Positions 1 to 9,212 of a DNA stretch of 53,954 nt are shown here, piece after piece (position 1 is the first letter of the stretch; every line of letters begins with the position of its first letter). The position numbers and the translations under genes are program-made. The notes under the pieces are model-generated. The model made no database searches. It worked only from the letters and a program-made list of their open reading frames with translations, and was not told where the DNA came from. Where the stretch lies: the NCBI GenBank assembly GCA_025349905.2, contig MU624566.1, positions 1 to 53,954 of the forward strand, written 5' to 3'. Source of the stretch: Blastocladiella britannica (lineage: Eukaryota > Blastocladiomycota > Blastocladiomycetes > Blastocladiales > Blastocladiaceae).

Positions 1-2
1 CG

Positions 3-158
3 GACGATACGTGCTCGTCCGGGACGGCTGCCGCGCGGGACCAACTCTGGGACGTGTGCGGGGCGGCCTTGTGTGAGAGGCAGCCGTCGGCGCTGTTGGT
101 TCGTTTGGCGGAGGCGGCCGAGGCCTCTGCGCCAGTGACGGCTATGGTGGCAGCGTAG
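3..158 (+). CDS. 3' end of an unknown gene (truncated by the window edge)
   Basis: An open frame runs from the first bases of the window to a TAG at 156-158, giving the last 51 residues of a protein whose start lies outside. The piece is Ala-rich, has Cys residues near its beginning and looks helical (Ala/Leu/Glu-rich) towards its end. I recognise no family. Its GC-rich codon use matches the real genes here, and the sequence turns abruptly pyrimidine-rich right after the stop, as expected for a 3' UTR. It could also be a chance open frame, because only about 150 bases can be judged. Confidence 0.4.
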   Translation, partial: DDTCSSGTAAARDQLWDVCGAALCERQPSALLVRLAEAAEASAPVTAMVAA

Positions 159-160
159 CC

Positions 161-300
161 TTTCCTTTTGTCTTCTCCTTTTTCTCTCCCTCCCTCTCTC
201 TCTGTCGATCACTCTCTCACACACTCTCTCTCTCCGTCGCTCCTCTGTTTTTTTCTTTTTCTTTTCTTTTTCTTGCTTTTTCTTCTCTCCTCTCCCTCGG
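161..300. repeat. Pyrimidine-rich (CT/T) low-complexity tract
   Basis: About 140 bases are almost pure C and T on the plus strand, including CTCTCT and T4-T8 runs. The tract fills much of the 336-base gap (159-494) between the truncated gene and the minus-strand repeat-protein gene. I see no gene, promoter motif or RNA in the rest of that gap. It is probably 3' UTR or intergenic simple sequence. Confidence 0.7.
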
Positions 301-494
301 GCCATCTCATAGTTTGGCCCCCCTTCTACCTTCCAACCGGGCTTATACCCCACCCACTCTCGATTCGCCTTTCCTTTTGGCATACCTGTGCAGCAGTTGT
401 ACAGGATCGAGATCACGTTGTTTCAGCTTTTTCCCCTTTCCTTGGATTTCCGGATTGGTTGTTACAGGCGTGTCATATTATTGAAATATTCGTT

Positions 495-2033
495 TTATTT
501 TTGGTGCAAAGAATTGATCCACGACTCGCGCAACAGCTGCATGATCGGATGGATCCCAGCCTCGAAAAGAGCAGCCCTGAGCTCGGTGGCCGAGGGGAAT
601 GCCCACCCGTGCTGGCGGTGCATGACCAGCCACCAGTCGAGGGCTTCTGCCGGCCAGTTACTCCGGAATCCCTGGAGGACATGCTGGTGGCTGCCCGACT
701 GCATGGTCGGCACAATGACCTTCGGCTCAAACCTGTGCTTCATTAACCACCATGTCAGAACCAAGTGCGCTGACGGGCCCGGCTCAGTGCCGATTGAGTT
801 AAACAGGTCCACGCTCGCAAACAGCGCTGGCATTCGCAGCCAGAACCACTCGAGCACTTGAATGCTCCCGTGGATCGACGCCTGCTCGATCGCAGTGGAC
901 TGCGCCTCGAACCCAGTTTGATCGGTGCGGTCGCGCTGCCAAAACCACTCTAGCGCGTCCGCGTAGCCCCTCGTCGCCAGCCCAGTGATCAGATCGGAGT
1001 TGCCCCGAAACGTCATACCGAGCGCGGCCCGTTTCGCCCAGCACCACTGCAATGTCGCTGGATCGTGGATCGCCTTGAAATAGGCACGGCCAAACGGACC
1101 CCGCTGATAGTACGGTTGGACGCTTGCGTATGCGGACGGGGACACGAGGCCAGCTCGGCGCTTGGCGAGCCACCATTCGAGGATTTCGCGGTCTCCCAAA
1201 TAGTTGCAGTAAAACCGATCGTAGGTACTGATCTCGGTGCGAACCTCGTCATCAACGGTCTGCCAGACCCAATCGAGAACAGAAGTGGTGCTGGCCTTGG
1301 TACCCTCGATCAACACCTGGGCGGCCAGAGGGAAATCGAGGAAGAATCCGGGTGGGCAATGTCTCCAGTACCACTTGAGCGCTGCGGCGGATCCTCTGGC
1401 AGCAGCCAACGGCATCACCCCTTGGGGCAAAATGGAAATGGGCGTTGTAGTCGTCCGCTCGAGCCACTCATACACTGCATTGTCAGTGGAAATGCACGTT
1501 CCATTTAGCACCAACGGTAACACGTCCGAGTAGCGGCCAGATTCAACCAGGTACGTGAGCACATGGATTTGGCCGGCCTTGAATGCCGCTCGGGATACGC
1601 TACCGAGAAGTTCGGGTGAAACTCGATCCGGGCCGAGCTCATTGATTGCCCATTCAATCACGCCAATGCGGCCCACGTCGGCTCCCTTTTCGATGATGGG
1701 CAAGGGAAGCCCTTTCCAGAGCTCATGCTGGCCTGATAACGGCGGCATCTTCTTGAGCCAGTCTATGACGCGGACGTGGCCATACTGGACGGCTGTGAAA
1801 ATGGCAGAGGCCGTGTGCTGGACGATGACCTGCTGATCGGCGAGGACCAGCAGTTCAAGGCTGCCGATCTTGGCCAGGGACGTGGGGCCAACGACACCGC
1901 GCAATATCGCCTGGAAGGTGCCGGGAATGCGGTCACGTTCAGCAACGAATAATAACGAGAGCGCGTCCTCGAGCGTCTGTGCGTGGAGCGCCACCGCGTA
2001 CGCGAGAATTGGGTCAATGACGTGGTCGATCAT
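495..2033 (-). CDS. Tryptophan-rich ankyrin-like tandem repeat protein
   Basis: A single-exon gene of 512 residues with ATG at 2031-2033 and TAA at 495-497. From about residue 80 to the end it is built of roughly a dozen degenerate units of 30-45 residues. Each has a helix with a core like L-x-W-W-L or L-E-W-F-W, followed by a basic residue and a short loop (for example DWLKK, LEWWLAKR, LEWFWQRD, LTWWLMKH, LDWWLVMH). The spacing and the helix-loop pattern resemble divergent ankyrin repeats with Trp-Trp in place of the usual small residues. Such arrays usually form a curved protein-binding surface. There is no signal peptide or membrane segment. I recall similar W-rich repeat proteins as expanded families in Blastocladiomycota, but cannot check this. 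The partner and function are unknown. Confidence 0.72.
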   Translation of the reverse strand: MIDHVIDPILAYAVALHAQTLEDALSLLFVAERDRIPGTFQAILRGVVGPTSLAKIGSLELLVLADQQVIVQHTASAIFTAVQYGHVRVIDWLKKMPPLSGQHELWKGLPLPIIEKGADVGRIGVIEWAINELGPDRVSPELLGSVSRAAFKAGQIHVLTYLVESGRYSDVLPLVLNGTCISTDNAVYEWLERTTTTPISILPQGVMPLAAARGSAAALKWYWRHCPPGFFLDFPLAAQVLIEGTKASTTSVLDWVWQTVDDEVRTEISTYDRFYCNYLGDREILEWWLAKRRAGLVSPSAYASVQPYYQRGPFGRAYFKAIHDPATLQWCWAKRAALGMTFRGNSDLITGLATRGYADALEWFWQRDRTDQTGFEAQSTAIEQASIHGSIQVLEWFWLRMPALFASVDLFNSIGTEPGPSAHLVLTWWLMKHRFEPKVIVPTMQSGSHQHVLQGFRSNWPAEALDWWLVMHRQHGWAFPSATELRAALFEAGIHPIMQLLRESWINSLHQK

Positions 2034-2205
2034 TTATGTTTTACCCAGAAGTAATACAAGCATTCAAGAGGAAGGGTATCGTGTAATTGTATTGGTAGAG
2101 AGAGTAACCGATTATACTTGCTATTGCGATCCTCGCAGCCGCTTCCACGCGGCTGCAACGCGGCTATTCAGCCCTTCCAGTTCCAAGTTGGCTCCTGTTG
2201 TATCA

Positions 2206-2224
2206 AAAAAAAAAAAAAAAAAAA
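2206..2224. repeat. Poly-A homopolymer run
   Basis: An uninterrupted run of about 20 adenines lies between the transporter gene, which ends at 2247 on the minus strand, and the repeat-protein gene. It is low-complexity intergenic sequence, and its exact length could be affected by sequencing error. Confidence 0.7.
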
Positions 2225-2246
2225 CGATGAGTGACTGCCATTGAGC

Positions 2247-3707
2247 TCAAAGGAAAAAAAAAGAAAACGAACCAATAAAGCCGAGTACAATGAGCCCGGC
2301 ACCGAGAGAATAAGCGACAGAGTAAGTGGCGTGTTTGAGTAATGCCTCGCCAACCATAGCCACAGGGATCTGTCAGAAATAGGATCGTGAGGACGTTTTC
2401 CTTCCAGGAGAAAATGAGGAAATACGTACTGTCAAGGAAAGACCCAAGGTAACAACGACGGGTCCAGTCAAGAGCATGGCCAGCATCCACAAGTAGTCCG
2501 AGACGACTGTTCCGAGCACGGCATTTACCGTCATGATCATGAACACCTGCGAGCTGGGCCATACGAACGTCTCGATCCCCGTCCAGTGCAAGAGTACGAG
2601 AACAGGCGCCAAAAGCACGGCATTGCACACGCCGAGGATCCCGAAAAAGAGCGGCATGTTGATGCGCGATTCGTGCTGGACACTCAGCTTGAGGAACGTA
2701 ATGTACAGCGCGTAAAAGAGAGCGCCAGACAGCGCCAGCACATCTCCCGCCGATGCGATCCACCCGGTCGTCAGTGCCGAAGGGCCGCTTGCGCCAGAAT
2801 CGGCCAGGGATACGGCTACTACCCCACCGATACTTAATGCAACGGCCAGTGCCTTGGTCAGTGATGGCGTGTCGGCACCGGTACGCGCGGCAATGGCGAG
2901 TGTAAATGGGCCAGACATGGACGAGAGGATGGTCGTGGATGCGACAGACGTGAGGCCAAGCGAGGCGTTGGTCAGGTAGTTGGCGAGGAACCACAAGATG
3001 CAAAATTGCAGTGCCAGCTTGGCCGTCTGTGCATCGTGTTCTTGGATAAGCACGATGTCCTCTAAAGAAAAAAAAGAAATGCAATACCTCGCGTGCAGTT
3101 AATGGATCCAGGTCCTCGGCGGATGGAGTAAGTGCAGTAGTTGGAGCCAACTCCGAAACGGGCGATTCGGGAATGTCGGCCAATGCACTCGCGACCAGCG
3201 CAGGGAGATGCGATGCGGGAGGGCAAGGAGAGCGGCTGCGAGATCGTTGACGCGTACGCAGGCTCGTGAACGAGGCCGAGGGCTTGATAGAGGGAGTTCC
3301 ATAGTCAAGCGAGGATTGCGGTGCCGACGAGACCAAGGGCGTGGATTCGGAAGCGATGATACTGGCAGCGGGCGAGCGCATGGTGGATCGCGTCGCCGCA
3401 CGCTCTGGATCTGCTTCACTGCCCGTCATTTCAGGTTGGGAGCGGTGTCGCCATTGCTGAGCCGCATGGCGGAGTCCGGCGGGGATGAGGTACAGGGAGA
3501 ATGCGGAAGTGTTGTAGTACGTCAAAAGGAAGGGCTTAAAGAATGTCTCCTCGTCAAATGTGTACTGTATATCTCCTACATGAGTCTATTTTGTTGGAAG
3601 GTGGAAAAAAGGGCACATACGCTGATGAGAAAACTGGACGCGACCCAGAGGCATACCACGCCGAGCAATGCGGCAAGTCCTCCAGTGTAGCGTAGTTGTT
3701 GTGGCAT
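2247..3707 (-). CDS. SLC35F5/YML018C-like membrane transporter (DMT superfamily)
   Basis: Four exons: 3707-3621, 3564-3088, 3059-2430 and 2369-2247, giving 438 residues. The first exon encodes a membrane helix with the motif W-V-A-S-S-F. After the first intron the frame continues into Y-T-F-D, F-F-K-P-F-L-L-T-Y and N-T-S-x-F-S-L-Y, the hallmark start of SLC35F5 / yeast vacuolar YML018C proteins. A long hydrophilic Ser/Arg-rich loop follows. The second half holds the remaining helices, including the ASTTILSSMSGPFTL-type segment and G-V-x-A-V-S-L-A-D. The family belongs to the drug/metabolite transporter group; the vacuolar location is known for the yeast member, and the substrate is uncertain. 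I chose the ATG at 3705-3707; an in-frame ATG at 3777-3779 would add 24 residues. The gene is divergent from fimbrin. Confidence 0.85.
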
Positions 3708-4188
3708 TGTCGTTAATTGCGTCAGTCGATAATTCCAGAGAGAGAATTCGAGGCGGGCGGGCAGGAAAGGTGTTGGCAATTAGAGGCCTTGCGCAAACAC
3801 AATTTTTGGGACGTGATTTTTCTCTGTTTGACTGCGCTAGGATCCCATAGATGATTGAAAGGGAGATTCGCTCCCATACTTATTCAAAAGGGAGCGTTTT
3901 GTCCTTGATTCAGCGGACGAGGTCGGGCCAGACATGGCGCAATTCGGCGAGTTCATTCGTAACATTACAAATCTCAAACATGAATTGCGGCTTGTTTTCC
4001 CAATGGAAAACTATTTCGACATGCGAATCAGAGACAGGACCCAGGATGGTCGGGCATTGTCTGTCTTGTCTGACCGTCCGGCGAGACACGAAGATCAGAC
4101 CTGGTGTTCACGGTGCCAAGAAGTGAGGGTGGGGCCCAGAGCGCCAAGCACTTTTCTTCTCTCTCTCAACATCAATCATAACAAAAAT
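3708..4188. other. Divergent intergenic region between transporter and fimbrin
   Basis: These 481 bases separate two divergent start codons and should hold both promoters. Short open frames exist but lack the GC-rich third positions of the real genes here. I see no convincing conserved motif. Confidence 0.5.
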
Positions 4189-6448
4189 ATGGCATCCGTC
4201 AACTACCGCGTCCTAGGGGCCAAGTTCCCCCAGCTCAATGCCGAGCTAGGTCAGTAACCCCTCACCATATGCCGCCCACCATCCCTAACTGACAAAACAT
4301 CCATAGAGCACCTCATTATCGAATTCAACAAGTTCGACGTGGACTCGGAGGGCGCGATCGACCAGTCCGAGGTCATGACCGTCGCGCGCGGCCTCAAGCA
4401 GTTCTCGATGGACCAAATCCAGATGGCGCTGCCCGCCATCCCGCGCAACGGCGAGGGCAAGATCACCTTTGACGACTATCTGCAGGCGATCGCCAAATTG
4501 AAGGACGTCCGGGCCGCCGCCGTGAGCGCCTCGCCCGCTCGCCGCTTTGGTGCCGCTTCGACTACCACCCCGACTGGCTCGACCGCGTCGATCCCTGCCG
4601 CCACCGCCGTCCCTTCTGCCGCCACCGCCGTCCCTTCTGCCGCCACCGCCGTCCCTTCTGCCGCCGCCGGACACCAGCAGCAGCAGCACATCATCAAGGG
4701 CGAGCAGCAAAACACCACGCACGCCATTAACCAGGAGGAGATTGCCTCGTTTGTGCACCACATCAACGCTGCGCTCAAGGGCGACAAGCACCTGGCCGAT
4801 CGCCTCCCCATTGCCCCCGAGGGTATGGACGTGTTTGACGCCTGCCGCGACGGTATCCTCTTGGCCAAGCTAATTGTATGCGTCTTCCTTTTTTGGTATA
4901 TATTTATTTTGCTCATGCCATTTGATATTTACACAGAACCACTCGGTTCCCGACACGATCGACGAGCGCGCGCTCAACCTGACCCGTTTGAATGTGTACA
5001 AAATTACCGAGAACCAGCTTGTGGTCATCAACTCGGCCAAGGCGATTGGTTGCCAGGTCACTAACGTACGCTTTCAATTTTCCGGTTTTTTTTTAAATCG
5101 TTTGTAATAAAAATCTGACATGATTTGGTTCCATAGATTGGCGCCCAAGACCTGATCGACGGCGTCCACTATTTGACCCTGGGTCTCCTGTGGCAGGTAT
5201 GATCTTGTCCATTTTTTCCTTTTTTTGGTAGGCTAACGCCAACGAAAACAAAAACAAAACAAACAGATCATCAAAGTCGGCCTTCTGTCCAAAATCGATA
5301 TCAAGCTGCACCCTGAGCTCTACCGCCTGCTCGAACCCGGAGAGACGCTGGAGCAGTTCATTCAGCTGCCGGCCGACCAGATCCTTATGCGGTGGGTCAA
5401 CTACCACCTCAAGAAGGCCCAGTGCCCCGTCTCGATGTCCAACTTTTCGAGCGACTTGAAAGACTCGGTCATCTACACGTACCTGCTGCATGCGTTGCAG
5501 CCTGCGCACTGCAGCTTGGGCCCGCTGCGCATTCCCGACCTGTACGCTCGTGCCGAGGCGACCCTGCAGGGCACAACCCGCATGAACGTGCCCACGTACG
5601 CAACGCCCAAGTCGGTGGTTGAGGGTAACCAGAAACTGAATCTGGCCACCATTGCAAGCATCTTCAACCATTACCCGGGGCTCGAGGCGCTCACGGAGAC
5701 CGAGCGCGCCGGTCTCGATTCAGCTCTTTTCTCTTCCGAAGGGGACCGCGAGTCGCGTGCCTTTGCCCTGTGGCTCAACTCCCTTGGGGTCGACCTCTTC
5801 GTTCAGAACTTGTTCACCGATTTGCAAGATGGGCTGGTGCTGCTGCAGGCCATGGACAAGGTGTCGCCCGGGATCGTGGACTGGCGCAAGGTCAACAAGG
5901 CTCCGGTCACGTCGCGATTCAAGCGGGTCGAGAACTGCAACTATGCGGTGGTGCTGGGCAAGTCGCTCAAGTTCTCGCTGGTGGGCATCCAGGGGCTCGA
6001 CATTGTCGACGGCGCGCGCACGCTGACGCTGGCGCTGGTCTGGCAGCTGATGCGCACTCACATGCTGGTCACGCTCCAGGCGGCGTCGGCGTCCGCCGGC
6101 AAGACCCTGGGCGAGGAGGATCTGATTGCCTGGGCCAATGCCACCGTCCTCAAGGGCGCCGCTACCGCCAAGGGCCGCGGCACGCCCATCAATGGGTTCC
6201 GGGACCAGGCGGTGCGGTCCGGGATCTTCTTTGTCGACGTGATGAACGGCATGCGGCCGGGGACTGTCGATTTCAGCCTGGTCACGGACGGCGCCAACGA
6301 GGAGGACGCGCGCATGAACTGCAAGTATGCGATCAGCATGGCGCGCAAGCTTGGGGCCAGTATCTTTGTGCTTCCCGAGGATATCATCGAGGGTCGCCAG
6401 CGCCTGCTCCTCACCTTTATCGGCAGCTTGATGATGCTGGACGTTTGA
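4189..6448 (+). CDS. SAC6: Fimbrin / plastin, actin-bundling protein
   Basis: Five exons: 4189-4249, 4307-4875, 4937-5065, 5137-5196 and 5267-6448, giving 666 residues, slightly longer than usual for fimbrins. Residues 15-90 form an EF-hand-like pair (F-D-V-D-S-E-G-A-I-D and G-K-I-T-F-D-D-Y). An Ala/Pro/Thr/Gln linker follows and contains three perfect 7-residue repeats. The rest is four calponin-homology domains in tandem, with typical segments such as D-G-I-L-L-A-K-L-I-N, N-I-G-A-Q-D-L, L-R-x-V-N-Y-H-L-K-K and G-I-Q-G-x-D-I-V-D-G. Fimbrin crosslinks actin filaments in patches and rings. All four introns are 57-71 nt and keep the conserved motifs in frame. The gene converges on tropomyosin 115 bp downstream, a functional partner and competitor on actin. 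Confidence 0.95.
4600..4662. repeat. Coding minisatellite, 21-nt unit x 3
   Basis: Three perfect head-to-tail copies of a 21-base unit (4600-4620, 4621-4641, 4642-4662) sit inside exon 2 of fimbrin. They encode a repeated Ala/Thr/Val/Pro/Ser heptapeptide in the linker between the EF-hand region and the first CH domain. Because 21 is a multiple of three, copy-number change would keep the frame. Identity between copies suggests recent expansion. Confidence 0.9.
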
Positions 6449-6563
6449 TTCGTATTTGTTGTTGTTGTGCAGGGTACTTGTGTCCATGAGAGCATAAATG
6501 AAAAAAACAGCAGTGTAATCACAAGCACAACATAAGAAAAAAAGGTGACCGCCCACTCGCCTT

Positions 6564-7512
6564 TTACAGCTCCTCCAGCTGCTTGAGGGTGTCCTCAAGC
6601 TCCTTCTTGGTCTTGTCGTATTTCTCCTTGAGATCGTCGACCTTGGCCTCGAGATCAATCTTCTCGCGCTCGAGGTTGGTTGCCTTGCGCTCCCACTGCT
6701 CGGCCGAGAGCTCGAGCGTGCGCACCCTTTTTACAGTGTTTTGTCAGGAACCAAAAAATTGTGAAAATGAAAAAGGAGAAAGAAAAAAACACATACTTGT
6801 CGGTGGCAATCTTGAGCGCCGACTCGGCGGTGGCCAGGTCCTTCTCCAAAAGACTGACCTTGCGGCCGAGCGCGTCGATCTGGGCCTTGAGGTCCGACTC
6901 GGCCGCGTTGGACTGCTTGACCTGGTCAATGCGCTTCTCCGCCCGCTCATTGTCCAGCTGCAGCAGCGCCACCTTGTTGTTGAGCGAGTTGACCTCGCTG
7001 TCCTTGGCGGTCAGCGTGTCCTGCAACTTCTTGAGCTGCGCCTCGGCCGCCTCGGCACGCGCGTTCGCCGCATCAGCCTCGGCGCGCAGCAGGTTGAGCT
7101 TCTACTTGGCGCGTTGATGACATTGTTTTGTTGTTGTTGGGGTGATCGAGGTCGGGCGGTAGACCACACAAAGCGCATATATATGTGATATGGGCGGTGA
7201 CCAATAATAATGAGGCGCGCGCAAGGTGCGGACGGCGACGAGGGTTGGGGGATAGGATTTTTTTTTGCGTATAAAATAACATCAGTGATCGTCATCAAAA
7301 TAAACAGAGCAGCCATATTGCTGGTAGGTGCGAGCACCGGCCAAGTCAAGGACACCGAAATAGGACGGCCCTTGGCCAAAGGCTCTGGCTTCTTCGCCCA
7401 CCATTCGTTCCTTGGCCAGTTAAAACCAAAGTGCCACCTTGTTGGTCGACGCTCGCCAACTCAAGCACAAACAGTGTAACAGACATATACAAACCTCCTT
7501 GAACTTGTCCAT
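6564..7512 (-). CDS. TPM1: Tropomyosin
   Basis: Three exons: 7512-7495 (18 nt, encoding only MDKFKE), 7101-6797 and 6726-6564, giving 161 residues, the same length as fission yeast Cdc8. The whole protein is an Ala/Leu/Glu/Lys heptad-repeat coiled coil with no proline. It includes the L-R-A-E-A-D-A-A-N-A-R-A-E start typical of fungal tropomyosins and an L-E-R-E-K-x-D-L-E stretch near the C-terminus. Tropomyosin dimers polymerise along actin filaments and control formin, myosin and fimbrin access. Intron 1 is 393 nt (7102-7494), far longer than the roughly 60-nt introns elsewhere in the window. Its phase-0 joining gives an uninterrupted heptad pattern. The gene is convergent with fimbrin. Confidence 0.92.
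7102..7494 (-). other. Unusually long first intron of tropomyosin
   Basis: This 393-nt interval starts with the donor GTTTGTAT next to the tiny first exon and ends at an AAGTAG acceptor. Most other introns in the window are 37-75 nt. I see no other gene inside it. It could hold an alternative first exon or an enhancer-like element, but no sequence feature proves either. Confidence 0.6.
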
Positions 7513-7882
7513 GGTCTGATTAGTATTTTTTTAGATGTATTTAGTGGAGAAACGTTCGCTGGTGAATTTCAGAGGAGAGAGGAAAATCAAAGTGGCGCGC
7601 GTGGTGCAGCAATCCCAACTCAAACGCCGCCTCCCTCGAGTAAATCAATAAAACGAAATGGATTCAATTCAGACACAAAGCAAGGGAAAAAAAAGAAAGA
7701 GGAAAGAAGGACGGGTAATCGTGCTCGCGAGATCCATCAAACAGTTGAATCTCGGGAGGGCGCGCATAGAGCCATGGGTGGGTGGATCACAATCAAATAA
7801 ACAGAGAATAGAAAAAAAAAAAATTACGGGAAGGGCAAGATCGACAGTAGGGGGGAAGGGATAAGAAAGGAAAAAGCCAGGC

Positions 7883-9212
7883 TTACAAGAGGCCGCAGTC
7901 CTCGAGGTTTTTCTTGATGATAATGTCGTTCACGGCCGCCATGACGAACTTGATCTGCGTCGTGTCCGTGCCGCAGGTAAAGTGCGCGTAGATCTGCTTC
8001 GTGTCTGGTGTCTGGTTGAGGCTTTGGAACTTGTTGAGGAAGAATTGGCACCCGAGATCGTAGTCCTGGCCGCCCTGGTACTCGGAGAAGAACTTTTCGA
8101 TCGGCGACCGGAGAATTTTTTCCTTGAACAAGTCGATCTATCAAATGTTTTTGGCTTGAGTACATGAACAGATAAAATCGATAGGAAGCACGCCGACGCA
8201 CCTTGTTCAAGAAGAGAATGATGCTCGTCTTGACAAACCACCGGGAATTGCAGATCGAGTCAAACAGGGTCATGGCCTCTTGCATACGGTTGACCGTCTC
8301 GTCCTCCACCAGCACTTGATCGTACTCGGAAATGGCAACCAGGAACACGATGGCCGTCACGTTCTCAAAGCAGTGAATCCACTTTTTGCGTTCCGAGCGC
8401 TGGCCACCGACATCGAACATACTACATACATCAAATGGTTCATAGTGAGTACAAGATCGCGGTTATGAAAAAGGAAAGACATGAAACGTACCGGTAGGTC
8501 AGTTCTTGGATGCGGAAGGTCGTCTCGACAATACCGGTCGTCTTGACACGCGAGCGCAGAATATCTTGATCCGTTGGGAGGTAGCCGTTTGCTGCGATCC
8601 GATCGAGAGCGTCAAAGTAGCTGCACAACCCAATGCGAAAAATCAGTACATGAAGAAAAAAGGCAACAAAGAATAGTACGTACTACTTGGCCGAGTCGTT
8701 CAGCTGGTACTCGCGCGACCGAGCAACACACGCAAGCACACCCGCATCCTGCCACAGGGCCTTGACAGCAGTCGTGATCTCGGGAGCAAGGTTGTCGCCC
8801 TCCATCTGCGGCGGCTGGTCATCAATCAGGTCACGGTGGGCCTGGTTGGCTCCCGCATCGCCAAGAGCAATGCCAAGCGTCTCCATGGCGTCCAGGATCA
8901 CCTTCATGGACTGGATCACGTTGCTGAAGATGATCTCACGGTAAGCAGCGCGCTCTTCGTCGCTGTATCCAGCACCGTGAATCAGTTGCATCTGTAGAGG
9001 GGTAAAAGGTGAGGATCAGCCATCTGTTGTGGGATAAAAATAACAAAAAGACGAACCTGCTTCAAAATGGTCGACTTGCCAGACTCTCCGGCGCCGAGCA
9101 AGAGCATCTTGACTTCCTTTTGCGCCTGGGCGCGGGCATCCTTGAGCTGGGCCTCAATCACCTCGTTCTGCGCCTTGCGCTCCTTTTCTTCGGCCGATTG
9201 CATGCAACCCAT
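7883..9212 (-). CDS. Heterotrimeric G-protein alpha subunit (fungal Gi-like)
   Basis: Five exons: 9212-9057, 8991-8684, 8620-8492, 8421-8202 and 8137-7883, giving 355 residues, the usual size. The start M-G-C-x-x-S carries the N-myristoylation (Gly2) and palmitoylation (Cys3) sites. The P-loop G-A-G-E-S-G-K-S-T is at 40-48. Switch I has Arg179 and Thr182, D-V-G-G-Q is at 201-205 with catalytic Gln205, and N-K-I-D is at 270-273. The guanine-binding T-C-A-T motif reads T-C-G-T at 325-328. The C-terminus C-G-L-L keeps the Cys at -4 modified by pertussis toxin in Gi proteins. The protein acts at the plasma membrane downstream of seven-helix receptors. It is divergent from PP1 across a 1.45-kb gap. 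Confidence 0.96.
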
